A stretch of 64,000 nt of DNA from Streptomyces sp. APSN-46.1 (GCF_022815725.1 NZ_JALGRF010000008.1:186001-250000), one strand, 5' to 3'; counted from the stretch's first letter, positions 35,480-45,082 are shown. Notes: generated by a model from the sequence alone, not told the origin. Numbers and translations are program-made.

Positions 35480-36384
35480 GCAGCAACGCAGGGAAGACGC
35501 CGGACGGCCTTGTCATCGTCGACAAGCCGTCCGGTTTCACTTCGCACGACGTGGTCGCCAAGATGCGCGGGATCGCCAGGACCCGCCGCGTCGGCCACGC
35601 CGGCACGCTCGACCCGATGGCCACGGGTGTCCTGGTGCTCGGCGTCGAGAAGGCGACCAAGCTCCTCGGCCACCTGGCGCTGACGGAGAAGGAGTACCTC
35701 GGGACGATCCGTCTCGGGCAGAACACCCTGACCGACGACGCCGAGGGGGAGATCACCTCTTCCGCGGACGCCTCCGGGGTCACCCGCGAGGCCGTGGACA
35801 AGGGCATCGCGGCGCTGTCCGGCGAGATCATGCAGGTCCCGTCCAAGGTCAGCGCCATCAAGATCAAGGGCGTGCGCTCCTACAAGCGCGCCCGCGACGG
35901 CGAGGACTTCGAGATCCCGGCCCGGCCGGTGACCATCTCGTCGTTCCGCGTGTACGACATGCGGGACGCGGAGGCCGAGGACGGCACCAAGGTCATCGAC
36001 CTCGTCGTCTCCGTCGTCTGCTCCAGCGGTACGTACATCCGCGCCCTGGCGCGTGACCTCGGCGCCGACCTCGGCGTCGGCGGGCACCTGACGGCGCTGC
36101 GGCGCACCCGGGTCGGGCCGTACAAGCTCGACCGGGCGCGGACGCTGGACCAGCTCCAGGAGGAGCTGACCGTCATGCCGATCGGCGAGGCGGCGGCCGC
36201 GGCGTTCCCGCGCTGGGACCTGGACGCCCGGCGGGCCTCGCTGCTCGCCAACGGTGTGCGGATCGAGATGCCGGACGAGTACGAGGCCGGAAAGACGGTC
36301 GCGGCCTTCGGGCCGGAGGGGCAGTTGCTCGGGCTCGTGGAGAGCAAGGGCGGCAAGGCGAAGTCCCTCGCGGTCTTCGTCTGA
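35476..36384 (+). CDS. truB: tRNA pseudouridine-55 synthase
   Basis: A 302-residue enzyme converting U55 of tRNAs to pseudouridine. KPSGFTSHDVV and the catalytic block GHAGTLDPMATGVLVL (nucleophile Asp46) are intact, with QVPSKVSAIKIKGVRSYKRAR and the YIRALARDLG motif later. The C-terminal part contains the PUA-like extension. It is translationally coupled to rbfA and closes the ribosome-maturation cluster; a perfect terminator stem follows 22 bases later. Confidence 0.96.
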   Translation: MSSNAGKTPDGLVIVDKPSGFTSHDVVAKMRGIARTRRVGHAGTLDPMATGVLVLGVEKATKLLGHLALTEKEYLGTIRLGQNTLTDDAEGEITSSADASGVTREAVDKGIAALSGEIMQVPSKVSAIKIKGVRSYKRARDGEDFEIPARPVTISSFRVYDMRDAEAEDGTKVIDLVVSVVCSSGTYIRALARDLGADLGVGGHLTALRRTRVGPYKLDRARTLDQLQEELTVMPIGEAAAAAFPRWDLDARRASLLANGVRIEMPDEYEAGKTVAAFGPEGQLLGLVESKGGKAKSLAVFV

Positions 36385-36405
36385 GCGTTCCGTGTGCTTG
36401 TCGAC

Positions 36406-36447
36406 GTGGAGCGGTGAGCGCACATGGCCTGCTGCTCACCGCTCCAC
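36406..36447 (+). terminator. Hairpin terminator after truB
   Basis: GTGGAGCGGTGAGC (36406-36419) and GCTCACCGCTCCAC (36434-36447) pair perfectly over 14 bases with a 14-base loop, followed by CGACCCCCC. No U-run. It separates the cluster from the next gene. In the rest of the spacer, ATTCAC (36488-36493) and GTGAAT (36515-36520) form another possible stem. Confidence 0.75.
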
Positions 36448-36621
36448 GACCCCCCTCGGGTAGGTCTCTATCCACCCGGAGCCTCATATTCACCCGTCCG
36501 AGCAGGCGCTCGGAGTGAATGGAGGGAGCGTAAGGGGGCGCTTTCGCCTCGCGTGCTTACTTGCTGATCTTCCTCTGCCTACCGTCATGAGTACGGGGCG
36601 TGGCGGGGGAGTGGTGCGGCA

Positions 36622-39600
36622 ATGGCGGAGCTCGTGAGGATCTGTGATCTTGCCGGGCGGCCGCGCGGCAGCGGATTCGTCGCCGACGACCGCGGGACGG
36701 TGGTCACCAGCCATGAGGCCGTCGACGGACTGACCCGGGTGGTGCTGCACGGTCCGGGGGAGCGGACCTGGCTGGCGGAGGCGGAGGACGTGACCCCGCT
36801 GCCCGGACTCGCGCTCGCGCTGGTGCGGAGCGACGGGCTCGGGGTGCCGCCGTTGCCGGTGGCCCTGCGCGAGGTGATCACTCCGGGGACCTACGTACGA
36901 CTGCCCGCGCGGGGATGGCGACAGGCGCGGGTGCTGTCGGCTCGGGCGGAGGCCACGTACACCGCGACGGAGCGATCGCATGCGCTGCCGGCGGTGGTGG
37001 AGCTGGCGATCGGCACCGACGGGCGGGATGCGCTCCGGCTGGGCGGCGAGGCGTGCGGCGGGCCGGTGCTGGACGCCGCGACCGGAGCGGTGCTCGCGGT
37101 ACTGGGCGGCACCGCTCTGCACGCGGAGCGCCGCTCCGGTGGCCTGGCCGTACCGTTGCGCGCGGCCGCCGCAGCCGATCCCGCAGGCGCCCTCGCGGCG
37201 CTGCTGGAGCGGAACGCCGCCAGTGTCCCCGGGTACGGGGAGGAACTGAACCTGGCGGGCGCGCTGGAACTGACCGGGACCACGCTGGGCGCGGCCCTGA
37301 CCCCGGAGCTGCCCGAACCCGTCGAGCGGCCGGCGATCGCCGCCGAGCTGGCCGCCTTCACCGCCGGGGACCGGCTCGTTCTCGGCCTGGTCGGGGAGCC
37401 CGGGACCGGCCGCACGACGGCACTGGCCGCCCTCGCCGCCGGGCGGGCGCGGGGGGCGTCCCCGGCGCCCACGTTGTGGCTGCGGGGGGCGGACCTGCGG
37501 GCGGGGGACGCGTCGCTGGCCGACGCGGCGGCCCGGGCCCTGGAGTCGGCGGCGCGCATCGTGGCAACACCCACCGCTGCCCTGGCCGGGCCGCCGCACC
37601 CGGAATCCCCCGCCGGGCCCGACACCGAACCCGGCACGCAACGCCACGCCGCCACCCCCGGGCCGTCGGGCGACCGGACCGCCCGGCCCGGGGGCGAGCC
37701 GGGCCCCTCCGGTGCCCGCGCCGGGTGGCCTGCGGGCCCGGAGTCCGGCGCCGGTGCCGGGTGGGCCGCCGGGCCGTCCCGAGAGGCTGCGGCCGGCTGG
37801 GCTGAGGGATCGGAGCCCGGGGCGGGCGTCCCGGGTGTCGGTGGAGGGGGCGGCGGGGTTTTGGGGGAGGGGGACGGAGGTGGTGGAGAGGGGTTGGTCG
37901 GGCGGGTGGCGGGGCTTGCCGCTGGGGCCGGGCGGGCGTTGCTGGTGGTGCTGGACGCTCCGGAGGAGATGCCGCCGGAGCTCGCGCACCGGCTCGCGCC
38001 GTGGACCGGGGCCACCGCCGCGTGGCTGCGCGGAACCGGGGCCCGGCTCGTCGTCGGAGCCCGGCCCGAACACTGGGAGCGGGCCGGCGCCCTGTACCCG
38101 CCCGAGGCACTGCACACCCCCGACCGGCCCGCCCGGCGGATGCCCCCCGCGCTCCACATCGGCGACATGACCCCGGCCGAGGCCGAGCTCGCCCGGGCCC
38201 GCCTCGGGATCCCCGCCGACGCCGTCCGGGAGGCCGACGCCCGGCACCCGCTCACCCTGCGCCTGCTCGCCGGTATCCGTGCCGCCGAGGTCACCGCCGG
38301 CCGCCCCGGCCGTGACGAGGTGTTCGGCGCCCACCTGGACCTGCTCGCGCTCCGCGTCGCCGTCCGTATCGCGGCCTCGGCCACCGCGCCCGCGCACGGC
38401 CCCGGCGTGCGGCGGCTGGCGGCGCGGGTCGCCGGGCGGGTGCACGAGGCCGCGCGACGCTGCCTCGGCCCCGGCCAGGGGGAGCTCGACCGGGCCTCCT
38501 TCGAGGAGCTGTTCCCCTGGCGCACCGGCTGGGCCTCCGCCGTGCTCACCGAGGGGCTGCTCGTGCCCGCCGGGCCCGGCTACCGCTTCGCCCACGAGGA
38601 GCTGTCCGACTGGCTCCAGGCCGGCCACCTCGACGTCCACGCCGCCCTCGGACATCTCGTCCACCGCCCCGCCGCACCCGGCCTCCCCGTCCCCCGGCAC
38701 CGCATCGGCCCCGTCCTGGAGGCCCTGCGCCGGATGCCCCCGGCCGAGGTCCGGACCCAGCTGATGCGCCTGGTCGGCGCCCTGACCGCCTTCGCAGAGG
38801 CCTCCGCAGAGGCGCCCGCGGGGGCGTCCGCCGAGGCCGAGGCGGGAAACGTCCACCCCGACCGGGTCTGGTGGGCCTCCCGGCTGCTCCGCGAGACCCT
38901 GCTGCGCGCCGCCGACGCCGTGCCCCACCTCCCCGTCCTGCACGCCCTCGCCGAACACGTGGCCCGGTCCGCCCACGCGGACGACACCTTCGGCGGCTGG
39001 TTCTGGAACCGCCTCCGGCTCCCCGAGCCGGACCGCCTCGACCTCCTGCGCCGCCTGTTGCCCTCGGACCACCGCTACCTCGACGCCGCCGCCCGCCGCC
39101 TCGCCCGCGACCCCCGGTTCGTGCAGCGCCTGCTCTGCGCCTGGTTCACCGACGAGCGCCGGCTGAGCGGCCGCCCCGGGGCCACCGTCGCGACCGCCGC
39201 CCAGGCCCTGCTGCACACCCACCGCCACCTCGCCGTGGACGACCTCACCGAGGCCCTCGTCAGCGCCGCGCACCCCCGTGCCGACGAACTGCTCGCCGTA
39301 CTCGCCGAGGAGGAGCCCTCCGCGCTGTGCCGGGCCGTGGACCGCTGGGCCCACGACGAGCGGCCCGGGCGGCGGGTCGCGGCCGCCGCGTACGGGCTGG
39401 CCACCGCCCCGCACGTACGCACCCCCGCCGACCGGGAGCTGCTCCGCCACGCCGCCCGGGCGCTGCTCGCCCGTCCCGCCGACACCACCCTGCACGGCAG
39501 CGCCCTCGGCATGCTGCTCCGCGATCCCCAGGTCCGCGCCCGGTACCTTCCCGACGCCCTCGCCTGCTTCCGAGACCCCGAGCGCGGCGCCCGCCTGCCC

Positions 39601-40278
39601 GCGACGGCGCTGGTCGCGGCCCTGCCCGTACTGCCCGATCCGGACGCGGTGTTCGGCGCCCTGCGGGCCCGGGCCGACGGGGAGGTGCTCCGCGCCCTGG
39701 CCGCGCTGAGCACGCCCGGGCTCGCCCGCCGCGCGGGTGACCTCGTACGGGATCACCTCGCGCGGTGTCCCGAGGACGCCCCGCACGCCGCCGTCTTCGT
39801 GGACCGGCGCCTCGAACACGGCCTGGCGGCGGGACCCGTGCTGCGCCCGCTCGTCCTGGACCTGCTCCGCTCCGGCCCGGCGCCCGTACGGGCCGCGCTG
39901 GCCGCCGTACTGGCCCTGCCCGGCGGGGAGTCCTCGCGGGCGCTGCGGGGCGAGCTGGCCGAGGTACTGCTGCGGGAGGAGAACGACCCGGAGGTGCTGG
40001 GCGCGTTCCTGGAGGCCGTCGCCTCCGGGGCCGCCGGGCGTCCGGAGGACCGTACCCGCGAGCTGCTGCGCCGCACCGGCCGGCAGCTGCTGCGGGTCCC
40101 GGGCGGTCCGGCGGTCTTCGAGCGGCGGACGGTGGAGCTGGCCCGGGCCGACCCGGCCTTCGGCGCGCTGGCCGCCCGTTGGCTGGCGGAGGCGGGCGCG
40201 GAGGCGGCGGCGCTGCTCGGACCGAGCGCCCGGCGGACGGTGGAGACCCTCAGCAGGGCCGCCTGGGATGTGACCTGA
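36622..40278 (+). CDS. Large trypsin-like/P-loop protein with degenerate catalytic motifs
   Basis: A 1218-residue protein. Residues 1-180 resemble a trypsin-like fold: GSGFVADDRGTVVTSHEAV places a His at 31, and GGEACGGPVLD matches the GDSGGPV nucleophile loop with Cys145 in place of Ser. The usual Asp strand reads PGLALALV without Asp. Residues 255-270 carry a P-loop, GEPGTGRTT, in which the Walker A lysine is Arg264, and ALLVVLDAPEE may be Walker B. A variable Gly/Pro-rich linker (~315-425) and a long helical-repeat C-terminus follow. It looks like a STAND-type signalling protein with a modified protease head; function unknown. Confidence 0.72.
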   Translation: MAELVRICDLAGRPRGSGFVADDRGTVVTSHEAVDGLTRVVLHGPGERTWLAEAEDVTPLPGLALALVRSDGLGVPPLPVALREVITPGTYVRLPARGWRQARVLSARAEATYTATERSHALPAVVELAIGTDGRDALRLGGEACGGPVLDAATGAVLAVLGGTALHAERRSGGLAVPLRAAAAADPAGALAALLERNAASVPGYGEELNLAGALELTGTTLGAALTPELPEPVERPAIAAELAAFTAGDRLVLGLVGEPGTGRTTALAALAAGRARGASPAPTLWLRGADLRAGDASLADAAARALESAARIVATPTAALAGPPHPESPAGPDTEPGTQRHAATPGPSGDRTARPGGEPGPSGARAGWPAGPESGAGAGWAAGPSREAAAGWAEGSEPGAGVPGVGGGGGGVLGEGDGGGGEGLVGRVAGLAAGAGRALLVVLDAPEEMPPELAHRLAPWTGATAAWLRGTGARLVVGARPEHWERAGALYPPEALHTPDRPARRMPPALHIGDMTPAEAELARARLGIPADAVREADARHPLTLRLLAGIRAAEVTAGRPGRDEVFGAHLDLLALRVAVRIAASATAPAHGPGVRRLAARVAGRVHEAARRCLGPGQGELDRASFEELFPWRTGWASAVLTEGLLVPAGPGYRFAHEELSDWLQAGHLDVHAALGHLVHRPAAPGLPVPRHRIGPVLEALRRMPPAEVRTQLMRLVGALTAFAEASAEAPAGASAEAEAGNVHPDRVWWASRLLRETLLRAADAVPHLPVLHALAEHVARSAHADDTFGGWFWNRLRLPEPDRLDLLRRLLPSDHRYLDAAARRLARDPRFVQRLLCAWFTDERRLSGRPGATVATAAQALLHTHRHLAVDDLTEALVSAAHPRADELLAVLAEEEPSALCRAVDRWAHDERPGRRVAAAAYGLATAPHVRTPADRELLRHAARALLARPADTTLHGSALGMLLRDPQVRARYLPDALACFRDPERGARLPATALVAALPVLPDPDAVFGALRARADGEVLRALAALSTPGLARRAGDLVRDHLARCPEDAPHAAVFVDRRLEHGLAAGPVLRPLVLDLLRSGPAPVRAALAAVLALPGGESSRALRGELAEVLLREENDPEVLGAFLEAVASGAAGRPEDRTRELLRRTGRQLLRVPGGPAVFERRTVELARADPAFGALAARWLAEAGAEAAALLGPSARRTVETLSRAAWDVT

Positions 40279-40447
40279 GCCGCAGCGCGGCCGCAGGCTG
40301 CCCCGTGACCCGGGCCCGACCTGGGCCGGAGCTGACATGGAGCGGTCCGCAGCCCGACGCCGATGCGGGGCACCGCGCACCGGCATGGCAGTCTTAGACG
40401 TGCAATCAGTACAGGGACTACACGGGTTCGGGCGAGGAGCGGTCACA

Positions 40448-41407
40448 GTGCAGCGCTGGCGTGGCTTGGAGGACATCCCCCAGGACTGGGGACGCAGCGT
40501 CGTCACCATCGGCTCCTACGACGGCGTGCACCGGGGACATCAGCTGATCATCGGACGCGCCGTGGCACGCGCCCGTGAGCTCGGCGTCCCCTCGGTCGTC
40601 GTCACCTTCGACCCGCACCCGAGTGAGGTCGTGCGCCCCGGCAGCCACCCGCCGATCCTGGCCTCCTACGACCGGCGGGCCGAGCTGATGGCCGGGCTGG
40701 GCGTGGACGCGCTGCTGATCCTGCCGTTCACGGCGGAGTTCTCGCAGCTGTCCCCGGCCGACTTCATCGTGAAGGTCCTCGTCGACAAGCTGCACGCGCG
40801 CGCGGTCATCGAGGGACCGAACTTCCGCTTCGGCCACCGCGCCGCCGGGAACGTCGACTTCCTGCGCGAGCTGGGCGGCACGTACGACTACGAGGTGGAC
40901 GTCGTGGACCTCGTCGAGCGGGGCGAGGCGGGCGGCGGGGTGCCGTTCTCCTCGACGCTGGCGCGCAAGCTGGTCGCCGAGGGCGACATGGAGGGCGCGG
41001 CCGAGATCCTCGGGCGGCCGCACCGGGTCGAGGGCGTCGTGGTGCGCGGTGCGCAGCGCGGGCGCGAGCTCGGCTTCCCGACGGCGAACGTCGAGACGCG
41101 GCCGCACACCGCGATCCCGGCGGACGGGGTGTACGCGGGCTGGCTGACGGCGGACGGCGAGCGGATGCCGGCGGCGATCTCGGTGGGGACGAACCTGCAG
41201 TTCGACGCCACGGACCGGACCGTGGAGGCGTACGCGATCGACCGGGTCGGGCTGGACCTGTACGGCAAGCACGTGAGCGTCGACTTCCTCGCGTACGTGC
41301 GGGGGATGGCGAAGTTCGAGTCGCTGGACGGGCTGCTGCAGGCGATCGCGGACGACGTGAAGCGGGCGCGCGCGCTGACGGAGGCGTACGACGCGCAGCG
41401 CCGCTGA
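40448..41407 (+). CDS. ribF: Bifunctional riboflavin kinase/FAD synthetase
   Basis: A 319-residue enzyme making FMN from riboflavin and FAD from FMN. The N-terminal nucleotidyltransferase shows VVTIGSYDGVHRGHQ and VVTFDPHPSEV; the C-terminal flavokinase shows GRELGFPTANVE, the GVYAGWL loop and FVGTN-like SVGTNLQF. GTG at 40448 is chosen from GAGGAG 9 bases upstream and the conserved WRGLEDIP start; an in-frame ATG at 40337 lies upstream without a signal. A 104-base gap separates it from the convergent EspI-like gene. Confidence 0.95.
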   Translation: MQRWRGLEDIPQDWGRSVVTIGSYDGVHRGHQLIIGRAVARARELGVPSVVVTFDPHPSEVVRPGSHPPILASYDRRAELMAGLGVDALLILPFTAEFSQLSPADFIVKVLVDKLHARAVIEGPNFRFGHRAAGNVDFLRELGGTYDYEVDVVDLVERGEAGGGVPFSSTLARKLVAEGDMEGAAEILGRPHRVEGVVVRGAQRGRELGFPTANVETRPHTAIPADGVYAGWLTADGERMPAAISVGTNLQFDATDRTVEAYAIDRVGLDLYGKHVSVDFLAYVRGMAKFESLDGLLQAIADDVKRARALTEAYDAQRR

Positions 41408-41510
41408 GGCACACAGGTCACACACGGGTCACGGGTAAGGGCCCGTACCGTCCTCTTGGGTTCCAGGGGCGGTACGGGCCCTTCGCGTTGCCGTCTTCGG
41501 CGGCCCCGCC

Positions 41511-44018
41511 TCAGCCGAGGCGGGGGTCGCGCGGCGGCTGGCCGGTCTGCGGCGGTTGTGCCTGGGGCGGTTGTGCCTGCGACGGCCAGGGCTGGCCGGG
41601 CTGCGGGTAGGGCTGCGCGTACGGCTGGGGCTGCTGCGGGGGCTGCTGGTACGGGGGTTGGCCCTGGGGTGCGCCGTACGGAGGCTGGTGTTGCTGCGGC
41701 TGGGGCTGCGGCTGGGAAGGCTGGGGTTGCTGCTGGGGCGCGCCCCAGTGGCCCTGGGGAGCTTGCTGCTGCGCGCGGAGGAAGTCCTCGGCCACGAGGG
41801 CGGAGAGGTTGAAGTACGCCTCGCGCGTCTTGGGCCGCATCAGGTCGAGATCGACCTCGGCGCCGGTCGCGAGGTGCTCGTCGAACGGGACGACGACCAC
41901 ACCTCGGCAGCGGGTCTCGAAGTGCTGCACGATGTCTTCGATCTTGATCATCTTGCTCGTCTCGCGGACCCCCGAGATGACGGTGAGGGAGCGGGAGACG
42001 AGGTCGGAATACCCGTGCGCCGAAAGCCAGTCGAGCGTGGTGCTCGCGCTGCTCGCCCCGTCCACGGAGGGCGTCGAGATGATGATCAGCTGATCGGCCA
42101 GGTCCAGGACGCCGCGCATGGCCGAGTAGAGGAGGCCGGTGCCCGAGTCGGTGAGGATGATCGGGTACTGGCGGCCGAGCGTCTCGATGACGCGGCGGTA
42201 GTCCTCGTCGTTGAAGGTCGTCGAGACGGCCGGGTCCACGTCGTTCGCGATGATCTCCAGGCCGGAGGGCGCCTGGGAGGTGAACCGGCGGATGTCCATG
42301 TACGAGTTCAGGTACGGGATCGCCTGGACGAGGTCCCGGATCGTCGCGCCGGTCTCGCGGCGGACGCGGCGGCCGAGGGTTCCGGCGTCGGGGTTCGCGT
42401 CGATGGCCAGGATCTTGTCCTGGCGCTCGGAGGCGAGGGTGGCGCCGAGGGCGGTGGTGGTCGTGGTCTTGCCGACGCCGCCCTTGAGGCTGATGACGGC
42501 GATGCGGTAGCAGGACATGACCGGGGTACGGATCTGCTCCAGCTTGCGCAGGCGCTCGGCCTCGGCGGCCTTGCCGCCGAAGCGGAAGCCGGAGCGCTGG
42601 GGCTTGGCCTTCTGCTTGCCGCGCAGCAGGCGGTCGGAGGACAGTTCGACGGCGGCCGTGTAGCCGAGGGGAGCCCCACCGGTGGCCTGGCCGGCCGGGT
42701 AGTGGGGGTCGTACTGGTGCGGCTGCGGCTGCGGCTGCGGCTGCTGGGCGGGCCACTGTGCGTTGGCACGGGAGTCGTACTGCGGTTGCGGTTGCGGCTG
42801 CTGCGGCTGCTGCTGTGCCGGGGCGGGGGCCGGGAATCCGTAGCCGTGCGGCGGCTGGGCCTGCGGCTGTGGCTGGTTCGGCGCGGGGGGCGGGAACCCG
42901 TAGCCGTCCTGCGGCCCCGACGACGCGAACTGCGGCGGCAGCGGGGGCAGTTCCGTACCGGGCGCGGGCGCCGGGGTGGCGTAGGGCCCGACGGACGCGG
43001 GTCCCCCGTACGGGTTCTCCACCACGGGAGCCTCGGCGGCGGGCGCGACCGGAGCCTCGTCCGCCGGGGCGGGACCTCCAAGGGGAGCCGGCGCATCGCT
43101 CACCGGGGCTTCGGCGGAGCTCGGCCCCCCGAAGGGGCCAGCCGGAGCAGCCGACTGGTCGGCCGGGGCAGCTGACGCGGGAGCCGCGTACGGCGCCGGG
43201 GCAGCCGGCTGGTCGGGCCCAGCGGGCGCCACGAACGGCGCCGGAGCGGGTGCCTCGTCGGTCGGGGCGGGTCCCCCGAACGGGGCCGCCGGAGTCGGTG
43301 CCGTGAACGGCGCCGGGGCAGGTGTCTCGTCGGTCGGGGCGGGTCCCCCGAAGGGGGCGGCCGGGGTGGGTGTCGAGTACGACGTTGGAGTGGGAGCCTC
43401 GTCGGCCGGGGCGGGGCCGCCGAAGGGGGCCGCCGGAGCGGGAGCCGAGTACGGCGCCGGGGCAGGTGTCTCGTCGGTCGGGGCGGGTCCCCCGAAGGGG
43501 CCAGCCGGAGTTGGTGCCGTGAACGGCGTCGGAGCCGGGGTCTCGTCCGTCGGGGCGGGGCCGCCGAAGGGGGCGGCCGGGGCGGGTGCCTCGTACGGCG
43601 ACGGAGCAGCCGGCCGGTCGGCCGCGGCGGGCGCGGTGAACGGCGTTTCCGTCCGGGCGGGGGCGCCGAAGGGGGCGGGCGCCGGGGCTGGGGACTCCGT
43701 GGGAGTTGCGGGCGCCCCATCGAACGGCGTCGCGGGCTGGGCCGTGAACGCGGCAGACGGTGCGCCCCCGGCGTCGGCCGGGCTGCGCGGCGCGGGCGGC
43801 GAGGCCAGGTCCGCCGGGCGGTGCGGCTCGAAGCCGCTGCCCGCGGGAAGACCCGGGACCGGCGTGGTCGGGGCAGGAGCCCCCGTGGGCTGCGTGTACC
43901 AGGCCGGCGGGGTGTAGTCGATGGTGAACTCGCCCGTCACCTCGGGCTCCGCGTCGGACTGATCGTCCGTCGGGACGTCCCACGTCCCGCCGCGCCTCTC
44001 GTTCCGATCGCCGCTCAC
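41511..44018 (-). CDS. EspI-like MinD/ParA-family ATPase of the type VII secretion locus
   Basis: An 835-residue protein. The first ~480 residues are Pro/Ala/Gly/Gln-rich and include a tandem 24-residue repeat; the rest is a MinD/ParA-type ATPase with the deviant Walker A KGGVGKTTTT, followed by ILAIDANPDAGTLGRR and DSGTGLLYSAMRGVLDLAD. A second Gln/Pro-rich tail ends it. The layout matches mycobacterial EspI, a proline-rich ATPase encoded in ESX loci, and it ends the minus-strand arm of the eccE operon. GTG at 44018 has AGGAGG 5 bases upstream. A regulatory or spatial role in secretion is inferred. Confidence 0.82.
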   Translation of the reverse strand: MSGDRNERRGGTWDVPTDDQSDAEPEVTGEFTIDYTPPAWYTQPTGAPAPTTPVPGLPAGSGFEPHRPADLASPPAPRSPADAGGAPSAAFTAQPATPFDGAPATPTESPAPAPAPFGAPARTETPFTAPAAADRPAAPSPYEAPAPAAPFGGPAPTDETPAPTPFTAPTPAGPFGGPAPTDETPAPAPYSAPAPAAPFGGPAPADEAPTPTSYSTPTPAAPFGGPAPTDETPAPAPFTAPTPAAPFGGPAPTDEAPAPAPFVAPAGPDQPAAPAPYAAPASAAPADQSAAPAGPFGGPSSAEAPVSDAPAPLGGPAPADEAPVAPAAEAPVVENPYGGPASVGPYATPAPAPGTELPPLPPQFASSGPQDGYGFPPPAPNQPQPQAQPPHGYGFPAPAPAQQQPQQPQPQPQYDSRANAQWPAQQPQPQPQPHQYDPHYPAGQATGGAPLGYTAAVELSSDRLLRGKQKAKPQRSGFRFGGKAAEAERLRKLEQIRTPVMSCYRIAVISLKGGVGKTTTTTALGATLASERQDKILAIDANPDAGTLGRRVRRETGATIRDLVQAIPYLNSYMDIRRFTSQAPSGLEIIANDVDPAVSTTFNDEDYRRVIETLGRQYPIILTDSGTGLLYSAMRGVLDLADQLIIISTPSVDGASSASTTLDWLSAHGYSDLVSRSLTVISGVRETSKMIKIEDIVQHFETRCRGVVVVPFDEHLATGAEVDLDLMRPKTREAYFNLSALVAEDFLRAQQQAPQGHWGAPQQQPQPSQPQPQPQQHQPPYGAPQGQPPYQQPPQQPQPYAQPYPQPGQPWPSQAQPPQAQPPQTGQPPRDPRLG
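43236..43607 (-). repeat. 72-bp tandem repeats in the EspI-like gene
   Basis: Five consecutive imperfect units of 24 codons encode the pattern APxPxxAPxPAxPFGGPAPxDExP. The region between and beyond them is similar in composition but less regular. Units are whole codons, so copy-number change would keep the frame and vary only linker length. Confidence 0.8.
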
Positions 44019-44383
44019 TGGTCCTCCTGGTCTGTCGAACACTGGTCCGGCGCCCCTCGACACCGCGCCCACGCTCAGCCTAATCGTGCCCGGCCACCGG
44101 AGTTCGCCCCCGGTGGCCGACCCCACCGCATGGGGCCGCGCCGGCCCGCCCCCCATGAGGCCAATCTCCTGCCTACAGGTCACCCAGGCCCCCGGGCAAC
44201 CGAACACCCCCGTACCCGGCCCGGCGAGGCTGGAGTTGTCCCGCGGCCCGGCCCGCACCCGCACCCGGCCCGGCCCGCACCCGCACCCGGCCCGGCCCGC
44301 ACCCGGCCCCGCCCGGCAGGGAACGGCAGGCACCGGCAGGGGACGGCCAGGCAACGGCCAGGCAATGGCCCGGCGGGCGCGTG
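44019..44383. other. 365-base repeat-rich spacer between two type VII genes
   Basis: No convincing gene is present. From 44249 a 22-bp unit beginning CGGCCCGCACCCGCACCC occurs twice exactly (44249-44270, 44271-44292) and a third time truncated. Further right, near-repeats of ACGGCCAGGCA occur at about 44343-44365. The EspI-like gene's ribosome-binding site lies at the left end. The repeats could form GC-rich structures and act as a terminator or attenuator for the operon read leftwards. Confidence 0.6.
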
Positions 44384-45082
44384 TCAGTCGATGCGACGGG
44401 ACGGGCCCAGCAGGCCCGTTTCCGCTTCCGTGCCCTGGGTCATCACGAACTGCCGGTCACGCGGGGTGCACCACAGCGTCACCCCGTCGCCCAGCGTCGG
44501 TAGCGAATCCACCGCCGGCCGGGGCAGGTTCATCAGCCGCCCGATCTGCTCCGCCTCGTCCGGGGACACCCGCTGCACACCCACCAGTGACGAGTTCTGC
44601 AGCAGCCGCGGCGCCGTCGGGCTCAGATACGGCAGCAGCGTCAGCACCGACTGCCAGGGCCCCGCCACCACGCGGCCGCGCGGCGGCCGCATCCCGCAGT
44701 CGCGGACCACCAGCACCGGGCTGCCGGCGGACGCGCCCTGCGGCGGCACCCGGCCCACCTCGTGCAGCGTCACGCACGGCTGCCCGCCACCCGCCGCCTG
44801 CGCCAGTCCGGACCACACCTGCCCGCGCCCGGTCTCCACCGCGACCCGCGCACCCGTGGCCGCCGCGCGCAGCGCCAGGACCTGGGCCGTCCACAGACCG
44901 CCGATGAGCGTCACCTCGTACGGCGTCGGCCGGTTGATGCCGAGCACCGCGGGCCGGCCCTCCGCGTCCACGCCGATGACGACCCCGTCGTCGCCGAGGG
45001 GCAGCGCCAGCGCGTCCAGGTCCGCCGCGGGGACCACGTGCCGCTCCCGCCGCGGCCCCAACAGCCCGTAACCGACCCTCAT
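44384..45082 (-). CDS. Type VII secretion-associated protein of unknown function
   Basis: A 232-residue protein without membrane span. It contains VVIGVDAEGRPAVLGINRP, a block rich in small residues (AAATGARVAVETGRGQVW) and HEVGRVPPQGASAGSPVLVVRDC. No named domain is recognised. Its ATG overlaps the stop of eccE (ATGA at 45079-45082), so it is translationally coupled and probably works with EccE. Related genes seem confined to actinobacterial ESX loci, which is an inference from context only. Confidence 0.75.
   Translation of the reverse strand: MRVGYGLLGPRRERHVVPAADLDALALPLGDDGVVIGVDAEGRPAVLGINRPTPYEVTLIGGLWTAQVLALRAAATGARVAVETGRGQVWSGLAQAAGGGQPCVTLHEVGRVPPQGASAGSPVLVVRDCGMRPPRGRVVAGPWQSVLTLLPYLSPTAPRLLQNSSLVGVQRVSPDEAEQIGRLMNLPRPAVDSLPTLGDGVTLWCTPRDRQFVMTQGTEAETGLLGPSRRID

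Noticed and set aside
36490..40509. Open frame of 1339 codons antisense to the trypsin-like/P-loop gene
   Set aside because: Low-complexity Gly/Arg/Pro composition with no motif; the plus-strand gene has a good start and recognisable domains.
44249..44310. Tandem 22-bp repeats considered as a CRISPR array
   Set aside because: Units abut without spacers, are highly GC-biased, and no cas gene is in the window.
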